From Sialis fuliginosa (lineage: Eukaryota > Arthropoda > Insecta > Megaloptera > Sialidae), in assembly GCA_961205875.1 (NCBI GenBank), contig OY540820.1:4588001-4652000 (forward strand): a stretch of 64,000 nucleotides of DNA, given 5' to 3'. Numbering within the stretch: the stretch's first letter is position 1; every line of letters starts with the position of its first letter. Both the position numbers and the translations under genes were made by a program. The notes under the pieces were generated by a model that was given only the letters and a program-made list of their open reading frames with translations, did not search any database and was not told where the DNA came from. Of the stretch, positions 24,672 through 39,600 are shown piece by piece.

Positions 24672-27600
24672 ATGGATGACATGACAATATTAAAAGAAAT
24701 AATTCAAACAATGCCATCTTCTCAAATAAATGACTCAATCATACTAGAACTTAACAACACACTCGAATTACCTAAAGATGCATTTCCATTCGATATCTAC
24801 ACAACAATAGAGACTAAAATCATATCCAACATGAGTGAATGGGGGCCCAAAAGAGACTCCCTATACATTGTCATACCAATAACAATTCTATACGTCCTAA
24901 TATTCTTCACAGGAGTGATTGGAAACATATCAACTTGCATTGTCATAGCAAAAAACAAAAACTTGCATACAGCAACAAATTATTACTTATTCAGTCTAGC
25001 CATCTCAGATCTGTTACTCCTTGTATCAGGCTTGCCATCTGAAATGTATTACATTTGGAACAAATTCCCCTATATGTTTGGGGAAGTGTTTTGTATTATC
25101 CAAAGTTTCGCTGCTGAGACTTCAGCTAATGCTACAGTTTTAACAATAACTGCTTTTACTGTTGAACGATACGTGGCTATTTGCCATCCATTTCTTTCAC
25201 ATACAATGTCAAATCTATCCCGTGCTGTTAAGTTTGTCATTGCAATTTGGGCTATAGCAATGATACTTGCCATTCCACAGGCAATTTCTTTTGGGCTTGT
25301 TTACGAAACAACAACCAGCGGTTTTATTTTAACTAACCACTACGTATGTACTGTTAAAAAGGAGATTATACCTCATGCATTTGAAATATCAACTATTGTA
25401 TTTTTCATTGCACCGATGTCATTGATAACAATTCTTTATATATTAATCGGGCTACAGTTGAGGAAATCTAATGTAACTAACTCTAGGAGGAATATTAATG
25501 AGAGTAGTGTTAGACTGAAGCATAAAATGTTTAAAGTTCCTGCAAGTGCGTATGATGTAGAGGTACAAATGGACGAAAGAAGTTATAAAAATATTATCAA
25601 TGGAGTTAATACTGAAGGGGGGCTGGGAAAGAATATCAGAGCGCTGCAAGAAAAGAAAAGAGGTTGTTCAGAAGAGGATGGAAGGAAGAATTATAGTAAC
25701 AGATCTCAAACTAGGGCCACGAAACACGTTGTCAAGATGTTAGGTAAAGTATCAAAAATATTTGTTTGCATTAGTGTCAATTTCAAAATAATATGGATTT
25801 TATAATATTTAAAAAAGGTCAGTTTTCTCGAATTTTTTTGGATAACTATATTATTTATCTAAGATTTGGGAAAATTGTATGTTATTAAGCCTACATTAGA
25901 TTTAGGTACATTATATACACTTATCCAAAAAATTAAAGGAACAAACAATTATAACTTTTTTTTAAGTGTTCTTTGAAGAGCTGTATCTCTGTGAAAAATG
26001 GTCGTATCCAAATTTTAAAAAAAGCATTTTAAAGCTTCAAGTTTCTAGTTTTAAGATTTTTTAGCATATTTTTTTTAAGTTACGGTTATCGCGCAATTAA
26101 AAGAAATAGTGGCACACAAAAATTTTCCTATTTTTTTTAAAGGTCCGCGGGCTCTGAAAAATTGTTTTCAGTTAAACCAATGCATTAGTCAGTTAACTTG
26201 TTTATCAGCTTTAATTTGTTTGTTTTTTTTTGGTCCCTCTCTAATTTTTTTTACCGAGATATCTGACTTTAAATGAAAAATTATTCTTTTATCTTCGATC
26301 ATCAATATATCAGCAACTAATGATTAAACAGTAAATTTAAGAGCAGTTTTAAAAATTTGAATAAATTTCCTACAAGACCCTTTTATAACTTTATTGGAAA
26401 AAAAAATTTTTTACCCTCACCATTAGTTTGAAAATGTACAAAAATATGACTTTTTATAGTCTTTTAGTAAATCTACCGCTACTTTACAAATATTGATGGA
26501 AAGACTAATATTGCCAGGTGTTTTTACAGCTTAATGTACCCCGAACAGTACTGTAAATTTTGAAATTGATCCATTGAACCGTTTTTCCGGACCGATTGAT
26601 CAAATTTTGCTTGCATATTAATTCGATTCCAGCATGCGAGACACAAAATTATTTTACAATTTCATACGGTTCCCGCTACGAAAGAATTAATTAATGCAAT
26701 TAATTCAAGATGAGATTAGAATTTTATTTATATTCGGGAGTTCAAAAATAGTGTCACTTCGAAGGCTGTAACTTGAACAAGAGTACATGAAATATCATGA
26801 AAATTTGACAGTATACTAATTAAGGATGATAATCTATGGGAAGCATAAGGATTTTTTTATGTCGCCCAGTGGCGTAGTAAGAAAAATTTTCGGGGGGGGG
26901 GGTTAAGCTTGGGGCTCCCAAAATATGCGAAATTGTTTCGCAAGTTCAAGATCAAATGATCGATAATCTTATAACTAATAAAAAAAAAAGGTCACACAAT
27001 TAAAATTTGAAGACCTTTTTTTTTTAGTCATATATGCAGTCACTTCAAAATTATTTCACATACTTTAAGAACATTTAATATTTCGGGAGGGGTTAATGAT
27101 CACAAAAAAGGTCATTTAATTCAAAATTGTAATAATAATTTCATATATTTAAATAACATAAAATATTTCGGGGGGGGTTTCGACCCCAAAACCCCCCTCG
27201 TTCCTACGCCACTGATGTCGCCATTTATATGTCAGGCCAAAGACTTTTCATCCCATGCAGTATAAGAAAATATTATTTTTTTAAATCGATATTTTTTATC
27301 CATCCCAAAAAAATATCCTTATTTAATTAATTACCTATTATCAGCAACGTCAGATAAAATGTGAGTTAAATATATTTCAGATGGTTTTAATTTCAAGATA
27401 AAACCATATAAGGTAAAGGCAACAGTCTTAGCAAGGACTCCAGTAATGGCAAATTTTTATTTAAATGTACTGAATTAGAAATATGTGTTCATATTTGATT
27501 ACTACCATTTCTGAATATTAATATTAATCTATATACATTTAACTGTTTTACAATAGGTGTCAAAATGGTGGACATTAATTTATTTATAAATTATTATATT

Positions 27601-30600
27601 ATCATAGAAACTGCTTTACATTGTTTCAAATTTGACGATTCTTTCTTTTGTGTCGTTGTACTTATCATTAGCAAATGTCCATCACTGCGTGCGCATTACT
27701 GGTTTTACTTTATTCATTACTAGAGAAAAACATACACAAAATAAAAGGCTATAATTTAAAAAACAAACTACAATATTTGTGGACTTTGGTAATTAAATTG
27801 ATTAAATAAAGAGTTACTTTATTATGTATTATTATTATAAATAACAAAAAACAAGCCCATTATTCCAAAAAAAAACGAAAACTTGCTCTTATAGCGGCCA
27901 TAACTGGTGCCTTTACCTTATTTATCTACTAATTGATTAATATACGATAAAACATTGTTATGAGTCTAATTTTACTCATAAATAAGAAAGCTACGTAGGT
28001 ACGTACGTGTGTAAATGTATTATTTAGTTTTAATATTTGTTGAAATTCTACATTCCTGACATTTATTATCTCTTGTACAAACCGCGCATATTAATTAATA
28101 ACTATAATTTATAATTTGAAGCCATTATTTGTTTTATTGTGGAAATATTATTTCGGGTCTGATATATACCTAGCTTATCTTGACACAGTTACATAATTTA
28201 TAAAGTCATCTAAAGGAAAATATATATTTTTTCATGTTGTTTGTTTAGAGATCATAAAGTAGGTTATATAAATAATCGTATTTATTCCCGTCATATTTTT
28301 CCACTAAATATTTTTGACGTTATAAATACTTATAGTAAAAGGAATAGAGATATAAAAAGAGATGAATAATGATGCATTTGGGAAGTTGGATTTTTTTGGA
28401 TTTTCTCTTTATAGGTTCGAAGATGAGTTGAAAATCAAAAATTTGGAAAAATCGGCCATGTGCCTCCTGAGAAAATTGCATAATTGTGCATTTTTGATAC
28501 ATTTCGAGTGTATCGCTACACAGTTTTTGAAATATATCCGGTTCTATAGGTCGTAGGAAAATAAAAAAAATTAAAATACTTATAAGTTAATAGACTATAG
28601 CATAGGTGTCCAACCTTTTGAATCTTCCGGGCCGCATAGCAAAAATTTTATTTAATTTGGGCCGCAGGTTATAATATAAAACTGAGGACCTTTTTTTTAT
28701 TTTTGGTCGCGTCAATTCCTAATTTTATTATAAATATAATATATAAATAGATATATGGATAGAGAGTTAAATTGGGAAGACCTTTTTTTTTTTTTAGTCG
28801 TAAATACTATTTTCTATACCTTCATTAATTATCATATTTTTTTTTTTTAAATTAGGCTCGCGGGCCGCATCAAAGGTCCTCGAGGCCCGCATGTGGCCCG
28901 CGGGCCACGGGTTGGACAAGCTTGGACTATAGAACTGCATAGGTAGCGTTACTTTTCAAACGTATCATAACCTTAAAAATAAAAAAATTGTCGAAAAACT
29001 TTTTTTATCGCTAATAATTCAATAATTAACGTAAAAATGAAGGGATTTTTACGAAAATAAGAAGAAATATGAATTTTTATGTTATAAATACATGATAAAA
29101 TTTTCAAAAATAATATTTGATTTTTACACCTACAATCGGCCATTTTTTGAAAAACGCTACCTATGCAGTTCTATAGTCTATTAACTTATAAGTATTTTAA
29201 TATTTTTTTTATTTTCCTACGACCTATAGAACCGGAGATATTTCAAAAACAGTGTAGCTACACTTGAAATGTATCAAAAACACAATTATGCAATTTTCTC
29301 GGGACGCACATGGCCGATTTTTCCAAATTTTTGATTTTCAACTCATCTTTGAACATATAAAGAGAAAATCCAAAAAAAATTCAACTTCCCGAATGTATCA
29401 CTTCAAAATGCTAATTTCCCTCTACTATTATTTAGATATTTTCTAAAATATTCAGTGTTTAAAAAAAATGTTTTAGTAAAAGTTTTTAGAGAAATTATTT
29501 TCTATATAATTCTAATCTTAAAAAAAATTATAGAATATCATAGGCAAATCGGGCCGACTATTCGCAGAATAATCGGCCCGATTTGCCTATACACGACCCA
29601 ATCTGCAATACCCCCACTCTATCTCCCGAGAAATCGGCCCTGCAGATTGAGTGGTATATAGAGGGCATTAATTTTGCTGGAAACAAAACACGACTTGATA
29701 AATATTTTTTTAGTCTTTTGATGTTAAATCTTATGCCGTGTTTAGACCGAAAAAAACGTGTCTTTTTGAAAAAAGTGGAATAAACCCTATGGAAAAAATT
29801 AAAGAACCAAAAACGACATGATAAAATTCGGCGGGCCCACTGGCCCTATACACCCCTGCTCTAATTTATTATTGTTTGATGTTGGAAATAGATAACACTT
29901 ATTTATAATAAACCGGTTATCAAATTTCATGACTGTAACACAATGAGTTCTTTAGATAATAAATAAACACTAATTTTGGACAAAATCTTTGATGATCTGT
30001 AGCTCCCTTATGAAGAATATTCGAACACATATTCATACACATTTTTTTGCTTAAAATAACATCTTCGATCTACTGTTAATTTTTTTTACACTAGTTGTAA
30101 ATCATCCTGTATATGATAAGAATATCATTTTTTTATTATACATTTTTATATCTGCTAATAATTCTCAGAATTATGTATTCACTGAAAAAATATGTATAAT
30201 CGTACATTCCAAATAATGACATTCACATACTTTATGTATATTTTTGAATAATCTGTTTGTGAAAAATGAAAGCTTGAAATGGTTAATTTTAAATTTAATT
30301 TAGTGAGATACGTCGAAGTTTATAATTTCTCTCGGTAAAGCTTAACCACTACCCATTTTGCGTATAATCTGTTTATGCCATAACATTTTAAATTAATTGT
30401 AAACGAGTTATTCGATTAAAATCAGGTTTGTCGATATAAACTTTATATAGACATTGTTGCCAAAATAGACTCTAAAAATTGATTTTTGTAATGGTTCACC
30501 ACGATAATGACAATTATGTATTATTATTTTTTACTCAGAAGGTAAAAAACCAGGGCCGGTCGAACGGCCAGGCGGCCCAGGCGACAGCCTGGGGCACCAA

Positions 30601-33600
30601 TTTCTTGGGGGCGTCAATTGTTTTAAACTTATTTTCTATGTTCTGTTCTAGGGCGCCAAATTTAAGCTGTATATATTTTTTGAATAATAGTTTTGATTTT
30701 TTCTGCAAAATAATTCATTTTACTTAATAAAATGCTTAATATCAAAAATAAATTATTTATTACAAATTTTTTTACAAAACTTGAAAAGCACAGTGCCAAA
30801 TCTATGGGTGGCTTTGCGGATTCTTGTAACAATTCCGGTTAGTGTAGCTAGTGGTGAAAGAAGTTTTAGTAAATTAAAATTGATAAAAACTTATTTCCGA
30901 TCGGCTATGATAGAAGATAGGTTGAATAATTTGGCTATTCTTTCAATTGAAAATAAAGTTGTAGCAAACCTCAATCTTGAGACAGCAATCGAAAATTTTG
31001 CAGACATGAAAGCCAGGAAGAAATATTTTATATAATTTTAGTTATGTTATACATATAGGTATTATTTATCAATTATATCTTATATTATATTAAAAAAGTA
31101 GGTAAGGTACATTATTTAACACTTTCGGCTAACACAGTGAACATTTTTTGCTCTATATTTCTAACTACTTTTTTATATAATACAAATATAGACATTATCT
31201 ATTCACCTCCTTTATTATTTATCTAGTTATATACCGTGTCTCCAAAATAAATATTTATAGTTCACTGCTTGATTTTGTTGTTAGACACATAAAAAAAATT
31301 AAACACAGAAAAAATATATGTATAAATTGGCACGGAAGAAAGTAAAAATATAGGTATTAATTTTCCCACTTGAATCAATTGTGAACTCAATGAAACACGA
31401 AAAATACTCCGCTAAACATTTGTGTTCATATTAACAATATTATTATGTCGATTCACACGAATGATTTCAAAATATTATAAAATTAGTTTTACTCGCTAAT
31501 AAAATGATGTATTAAATTAATAACGAATTGAAATCACTGAAGATGAACTTGAATTTACCTCGTTATGTTCTATTGTTGTAAGTCATTATGTTAAGAAAAT
31601 ACTTTATTAGCGCCACAAGAATACTACATACATGTAGTTATACCCAGGGATGTGCTGGAGCCGGTTCGCGCGAGCCGATTATTAATATTTTTGAAAATCG
31701 GCGAGCCGGTTGTTAAATTATTCTGCGAATAAAAGTTCATACTATTTTTATATTTTCGTTTTCACGCGGTATCTGTTGGTTTCGGTTCGGCTCCACGCTC
31801 TACCGATAAAACCTTTGTACTACATACCGTGTTTTGATCTTTTCCTCAGTTCTGTCAATCGTTTTTAAATTTGTGTTCCTAAAAATTTAACAATAAAAGA
31901 AGAGTTTTAAAAAAAATTCATTCGTTCTATTTTTAAAACTTTTTTTCGATACTTGTGCATTATATTCCCGGCCATTGCGAATATGCAAGTCTTATGTTTT
32001 TTATATGATTTGGTTAGTGGCAGGCAATATATATATTGAATAGTGCATATTCGGTTGCTATTTTCGGAAACTACAACAGGGCATTAAAAAGTATGCGTAA
32101 GGCATGTTTTTTTTTGTTTTTTTTTTTTTAATATTTATACATTTATGTTCATGATGAAAGGAACAAATTCGTTTAAAATCCAGGTAATTATTTTGTGCAA
32201 AAACGCTTGGACACGTCGATTAGTATTTTTAGTTGCGGATTTTTTGAGATAAGAAAATTGTATACAGGGTGTCTGAAGAAGAACATATACAGTCATCATT
32301 GTTTTTCTTTAATGGAATACCCTATATATTATGCCATTTTTGAATTGTACGGTGTATTCTGAACACTTTTTGTATAACATACTATATCTCTAAAATCAGC
32401 GGTTTTCGGAATAATGACGTTTGAAAATTGACATTTTGAAATACACACAAGTCCAATAAAATGTTTAAATTGAACAAATACACCTTGAACTTTTTTTTAA
32501 AGCCAACAAAAACAACCTGGTATTGCAAAAAAAAAGAAAAAAAAAGAAAGAAAAAAACAGAAAAAAACATTCAATGTTTTTTTAAATGTTCAATTTAAAC
32601 ATTTTATTTGACTTGTGTGTATTTAAAAATGTTAATTTTCAAACGTGATTATTCCGAAAACAGCTGATTTTAGAGATATGGTATGTTGTACAAAAAATGT
32701 TCAGAATACATCGTACAATTCAAAAATGGCATAATATATAGGGTGTTCCATTAAAAAAAACAATGATGACTGTATATGTTCTTCTTGAGACACCCTGTAT
32801 ACAATTTTCTTATGTCGAAAAATCCGCAACTAAAAATACTAATCAACGTTTCCAAGCGTTTTTGCACAAATTAATTACCTGGATTTTAAACGAATTTGTT
32901 CCTTTCATCATGAACGCACTGTATAGCGAGCCGGTTGTAAAATGTTTGGCAGTACACCCCTGGTTATACCCAGATAACTTTTTCTAATATGGGGATCTCA
33001 GTAATTATACGTGATATAGATTAGGTTAAATGAAATTGATTATTTTTAAGTGAGTATTACAATCAGGCCTGGATTTATTGAATAGGCAATGTAGGCAGCT
33101 GCCCAGAGCGGCAAATTTTGGGGGAAACTTTAAAAAATTGTTTTCTCCGCGAGGAACTGGAACTTGACAGTAGTATTAGAACCAATAATGTATCTAAGGT
33201 TAGATTAGGTTGAAATATGCCCTACAGTTGGTATTGTGAAAAACATAACCTCTGTCATTTTTACTGAACATATTCTAACTAATTATCGACGTTATTGTTA
33301 ATTATAAAATATGTTACACGTTTCAAGGATACACATTGCAGGTTCGTTTTTTTTACGAGAATTTTTTCCGACCCACAGGTTTCCAAAAATCGACGCGAAA
33401 TTAACAATTTTTCCATAAAGTGACAGTTTTTTTTATCAATCGTAGCAAAAAGATTGGAGGGAAGGTGGGGCGGAAATTTTTCAAACTGCCTAGGGGCGCT
33501 AAATTTCTAAATCCAGGCCTGATTGATTATATAATTAACTTGTAATAAATAAAATCAAGAATTACAAATTGCTACGCCTTCAGTATATTTGAAAGAGTAA

Positions 33601-36600
33601 TTGAAAAAAGTTTTAGCAAGAAAATTTAAATAATTTCTTTACATTTCATTACATTATTCGTTTCATTTAACTAAATTTAATTAAATTCTTATCGCATTTT
33701 TCTTGGAGTTTTAAGAAAAACATTTTGATATATTTACTTCTTCCTACAATTTAATTATATTATAACACTACACATAATTTTATTCTTATAAATGTTTTTT
33801 TCTTCGATCAAAATTTATTTTTTTCGTTGTAATTTTAATATACATATATTTCGTTGAAAAAATCTTTATTGATAATTATATTATTTATTTTCTTACATTT
33901 TAATTGCAAAATTAATTTAAAATGTATGGTGGAGGGAGGAAGGCTCTAAAGAGCTATTATTAATTATTAAGGTAGTGGCACCAGTCTTGGCAAGGACCCC
34001 AGTAATGGCAAATTTTCAATTAAATGTACTGAAATATTTGTTGATATTTGATTACTACCATTTCTGAATATTAATCTATACACATTTAACTGTCTTACAG
34101 CGTGATTTAATGACAATCGGCCAATAGGTGTCTAAATGGTGGACATTTAAACTAATTATTAGTATAATTTATTTATTAATTACTATATTATCATAGCAAC
34201 TACTTTACATTGTTTCAAATATGACGATTCTTTCTTTTATATCTTTTGTGTCGTAGTATTTATCATTAGCAAGTGTCCATAATTGCGTGCTCAGTACTGG
34301 TTTTACTTTATCCATTACTGGAGAAAAAACATAAACAAAATAAAAGGCTATAATTTAAAAAATAAACTATATTTGCGAACTTTGGTAATTAAATTTATTA
34401 AATAAAGAGTTACTTGTTTTATTAGTAACATGAGTTCATTAGAATTACAAAAAACAAGCCCATTAATCCAAAAACCCCGAAAACTTACTCTTATGTGTAT
34501 AGGGGCTATAACTGGTGCCTTTACCTTATCCATTTATAGACAGAGACGTACCGAAGGGAATATGAACGCTAATAATGTAGACAATAGACACAGCCTATGT
34601 ATACAGGGAACAATTTATATTAAATATAATAGTACAGATACAATATTAGAAAATATTAAGCATACTAAATCAAATTATTTCTATTTCATTGGTAGAAAAA
34701 ATTTAAAATATCAGTTAGGATATACACGGGTGTATGTCATAAAGGTGCCAAAAATAATATGTACATTAAAATATTGACGGGACACCCCCTTAATCTGTTC
34801 TTTGTGACCAAAAAATAAGGTAACCGAAACTCAGCATTGTCAATTAATATTTAGGCTATGCTCAGTGTACTTTAAATTTAACGCGGTATATTTTAAATAA
34901 AGGTGTACCAGAATTCCAGCCGAAACTCACGATGTAAATTTAAAGTAAATATTTTAACGTCTCTATTATTATATTATTATAATTTTTTTATTATATTATT
35001 ATTGACACTAAAATTGAAATTACATTCGATCGAAAAGAACGTATGCTATACAAATAATTTAACGAAATTGTAGCTACACAAATAGTTTTACGAAGCTGCA
35101 AATTGCAGAATATGTAAAAAAAACACAATTTTTATAATTTAATGTATTTTCTTAAAGAAATACCATATAGAACAATGTTATATCAATTTAAGATAATATG
35201 TATTTATATTTAAAATATAACACTAGTCGACAAATTCCAAAAAGTTTTTTGCACATGAAATCGGACCTATATATGTATTAGTGATGTAACGAATATTCGC
35301 ATTCGCATTCGCGAATATTCGCACATTTTTTAACATTCGCACTCGCATTCGTATTCCCAAAAAAAAGTGTGGATATTTGTACGAATATTACTTTTTTGTA
35401 ATAGTAAAAAAAATATTTTTTATCTATTATATTATTTTTAAGAACTTAGGAACAGTCAACATTTATTTTTACTTCCATGTTCTGAAGAAATGGGAGTTTT
35501 GTAATACCGTCGAAAAATTGTGTACGAGATAAGAGCAAATTCTGATTGTACTTACTTCAAAACGTAATTCAAAACATGACGGCTGTGCGTGTGTGTGTCT
35601 GAATGTAAAATTTTCGTTCACGATAACTACTGTAAAAATGCTTCTATTTCAATTATTTTTGGGGGAAATGTTTGTCGTAGTGAGTACTCTAGACCCCACC
35701 AAAAAAAAGTTTTTTTTTTGTTAAAGCAATTTAAATAATACAATACATTTGGGAGAGGGGGTTGTATGGATCATGCCCCAACCCCTAAAATAAGTAAATG
35801 TTATAAAATTAAAACTAATTAAATAATGCAATAATACAAAAAACTTATCAAATTAATACAAATTAAAATTTACAAAAAAAAAAGTTGATGGAGCTTATAT
35901 GTCTACATTCCCCCCCCCCCCTCAAAGCGAAAAAATAAGAAAGAAAAATTTATAATAAAAAAAGTCAATATTCACATTCGCATTCGCATCCGCGAATGTC
36001 GGCCGCTAATATTCGCATTCGCGAATGTTTAAAATCATACATTCGTTACATCACTAATATGTATTATGATAGACGAGAGTTCAGAGATTTTAGAATCGTT
36101 TTCGGATACTCTGACGTGCTGGAGAGTATCCGAAAACGGTTCTAAAATCTCTTAACTGTCCTCTATCATAATATATAAATCCGATTTCATGTTCTCTGTC
36201 GACTAGTGTAATAGAACTGACGTTAGACGTGAATTCCGACCGGAATTCCGATACACCTCTACTCAATAAATAACCTATTATTTTGTTATTTTTCCAGTTG
36301 CCGTTGTTGTAGCATTTTTCATTTGCTGGGCTCCATTCCACACCCAGCGTCTGCTTGTGATGTACACAAACGATCCAAACCAACCTCTGGGATCTACAAT
36401 GATTAAACTCCTGACTGTACTAACGTACGTTTCAGGAGTTCTCTATTACTTGTCGACTACCATCAATCCTCTACTATACCACATCATGTCCAACAAGTTT
36501 AGAGCTGCCTTCAAGGTTTGTTGGAAGAAGTACGAACAATTTATTTTAGTAACATTGTTGTAGTTGCTTTTTTGTTATCGTTAATATAATTACAATATTT

Positions 36601-39600
36601 GTTATGTATCTACGTTGTATATATTAGGTATACAGTACTAACTAAAATGAGTAAAAAAAAGTCCTAATTGGTATAAAGACAATAGCGTATTTTTTTTACA
36701 TTTAATTATAATTGTAGTTTTAAAAATATAAGGTACTGACACCAGTCTTGGATATCAGAAAAATTAGAAATATTTGTTGATATTTGATTACTACCATTTC
36801 TGTATATAAATCTATAAATTGTACATTTAACTGTCTTACAACGTGATTTGATGACAATCAGCCAATAGGTGTCAAAATGGTGGATAATTAAACTAATTAT
36901 TTGTATTATTTATTTATTAATTATTATACTATCATAGCAACTGCTTTACATTGTTTTTTGACGATTCTTTCTTTTATATCTTTTATATCTAAAATGCTGC
37001 AATTTAAAAAACAAACCCACTTTGGTAATTAAATTGATTAAATAAAGAGTTACTTGTTTTATTAGTAACATGAGTTCATAATAATTACAATATACTCTTA
37101 TAGCGGCCATAACTGGTGCCAGTACCTTAATTGTTTATAATTAATTTAAACTTCAATTTTTCTATTTTAAACACAAAAGGTTAAAAAAAATAACATTACA
37201 AGTTTCCTCAAAATGATTCCAACCTCAATATTACATTCAGATACCGCTAATTGTAAGTTTAGTTTTTGTTTCGCTTTTTGTTTGCAATAACTAGAGATTG
37301 GAAAAATAGTTTTTCAACTATTGCGAAAAATGTAACTATTATAATTTTTATAACAATTCTCCATTGATTTCAGAAAACTGGTTTGATTGAACCCAATTTG
37401 AAATCAACTATTTGCAACTATTTTACCGTTTCAATTATTTTTAAACTATTTACCTTTTTTTATCAAACGTTAAAAATTTTGCATTGAAAAAAAATCATAA
37501 AGACAAAGTTTCAAATAATTCTAATTATTAATATTGATTTTTTTGGTAACAATAAGTTATAGGCCGTTACAACTTACAATAGTTGTATACCAGTATGCCT
37601 CAACCAAAAATAAAAAAAAACAGAGAAACTGTGATTTCTTAGTCACTTAAACTAAAAATATACACCTTATGTCCGGTATCATAAAGGACCTAACAAATTT
37701 GTTAGCTAACAAGCACTTTCAACTGAGATATCAAACTTATATGACAGTTCTTTTGGAGTTTGTTGATGACTTTGACAAGTTTCGCGCACGCGCTGAAGGT
37801 AAATACAAACGGTATTAAAACAGTGGTGATGTTATGAAAATTATTTTGTACGGTCAAAGATGCCAACTGTGTTACAATTAGTTGAAGTGTCACTGCTCTA
37901 AATTCCATAACTAATCCATAGATACTAGTACAGTATTAATACCCCATTTGAATGTAATTGCTAGCTAACAAATTTTGTTAGGTCCTTTATAATACCGGAC
38001 ATTAATCACAGTAAAACAATTTCACTCGACACGTGTTTCGACTTCACAAGAAGTCCTCATCAGGTGTTGTGAAGTCGAAACACGTGTCAAGTGACATTTT
38101 TTGATTGTGGTTAAGGTGTATATTTTTAGTTTAAAAAATAGATTTGTTGTGATTTCTTAATAATTTTGACATGTTTATCCCAAAAATTTTTACTACGTTG
38201 ACTTCACTAATTTATCGACTAAATCGAGAAAAAAATTACTATAGTAAAAAAATTTGTATATTTCACAACTATTTTGATTAAAGATAACTATTTTACAAAA
38301 AAAAAATCAACTAAATAGTAACTATTTAATTTAAAATAACAACTATTTTTCCAATCTCTAGCAATAACTGATTGTGAGCTACATAATATAATGATAGATG
38401 TGTTTATTCCAGAACACGTTCTCTAGGTGTTTCATCCAAGGACGGACCGTGTCGAGTCAAGGTCGTTTTTACTCGACGTTATCGGGACGTTCATCGCAGG
38501 TGACCAGTCAAAGTGGAAACAGCAATGTGAGCTTTAGTAGTCGCCAAAACAGCGTTAGATATTTACAGGTATAAATTGTTCAAAACAAACAACTTTTATA
38601 TCTTTAATATACATAAAACTCAACGTCTCTCTGTCTGTTCGTTAGTGCCAGGCGCGCAGGTCCGGTTTTACCATTCAGGCAGAGTAGGCAGCTGCTTACG
38701 GCGGCAAATATTGGCGGAAACTTTGAAAACTTGTTATATTCGTGGGAATTGAAAATTGAAATCCGAAAATCGAGACGTAAAAATTTCAACCCCTCTATAC
38801 ATGTAACTCAAGCATGACAAAAAAAAAAGGTCTTCAGTTTTTATGTATCCTAATTTAACTTTATAACAATTTATAAAATTTGAAACTAACGCAACCAAAA
38901 AAAAAGATCCTGAGTTTTATATTTTGACATCTATGACTTAAACTGTTAGTTTCGAGGGGGGGCGGCAATTTTCGCAACTGCCTAAGGGCGGCAAATTTTT
39001 AAATCCGGGCCTGCAGGCGCGTATACAAGGGGGGGTCAAGGGATCATGCCCCCCCCCCCCAAGAACTAAAAAAATACACTCAATATTATGAAGAAATCCA
39101 AAAGTTATTAAAGTGTCAGATGAGTTCAAATCACTATGTATTAATAATTTTCACAAAAAAAGAGTATATTTTGATAATTAACTCCTTGACACATAGAATT
39201 GAAGATTGACAGACTATTTTTAATATACCTAATTAGTTTTATTATTTTATATGAGTTATAGGAAATTGATTTGACTTAATTTCTAGTTGCCATATTGTGC
39301 ATATTTCTCAACTACCTTTTATTGCAAAATTCGAAATTGTAAAATAAACAGTTAAAGAATTTGCAGTCAAGAAAATGTGTATTAACTAATATCTCGAAAA
39401 CAGCAGCCCTAAATAAATTTTGATACATAGTTTATTAATTAGCGAACATTTTGTACATATATGTATACTGTTCTGGAAAAAATTTTACAAACACTAAAAA
39501 AAAATATTTTGAAATTTATTATAGGCACGTTTATTTCAAATATATGTATATGCTGCCATTTGAATGTTAAATTTATAATTTTTTTTCTGTATGACCCCCT

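Larger units (their letters stand above)
25744..36297 (+). other. First coding intron of the receptor gene, transposon-filled
   Basis: This 10.55 kb intron starts GTAAAG and ends TTTTTCCAG. It hosts at least four hAT elements, two TAAGGTA-family MITEs, fold-backs at 28,368-29,405 and 32,145-32,918 and a PIF/Harbinger element split by a hAT at 35,221-36,208. The stretch 25,860-26,866 holds no gene and looks like an unclassified repeat with ATTAAAGGAACAA near its left end. Confidence 0.85.
37293..38361. mobile_element. hAT-type element close to receptor exon 3
   Basis: Ends AGAGATTGGAAAAATAG and CTATTTTTCCAATCTCTAG, with AACTATT motifs inside, are flanked by CAATAACT on both sides (37,285-37,292 and 38,362-38,369). 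The element stops about 50 bases before the exon 3 acceptor. It hosts a further inverted-repeat element (about 37,647-38,133) that is itself split by a PIF/Harbinger MITE. Confidence 0.85.

Noticed and set aside
24672-25805. A single-exon receptor ending shortly after the fifth membrane segment.
   Set aside because: The frame runs into GTAAAG and intron sequence. TM6, TM7 and the tail are found in phase in three later exons.
34430-34777. A 115-codon open frame in the receptor intron.
   Set aside because: It begins inside a TAAGGTA-family MITE and leaves it without any recognisable domain.
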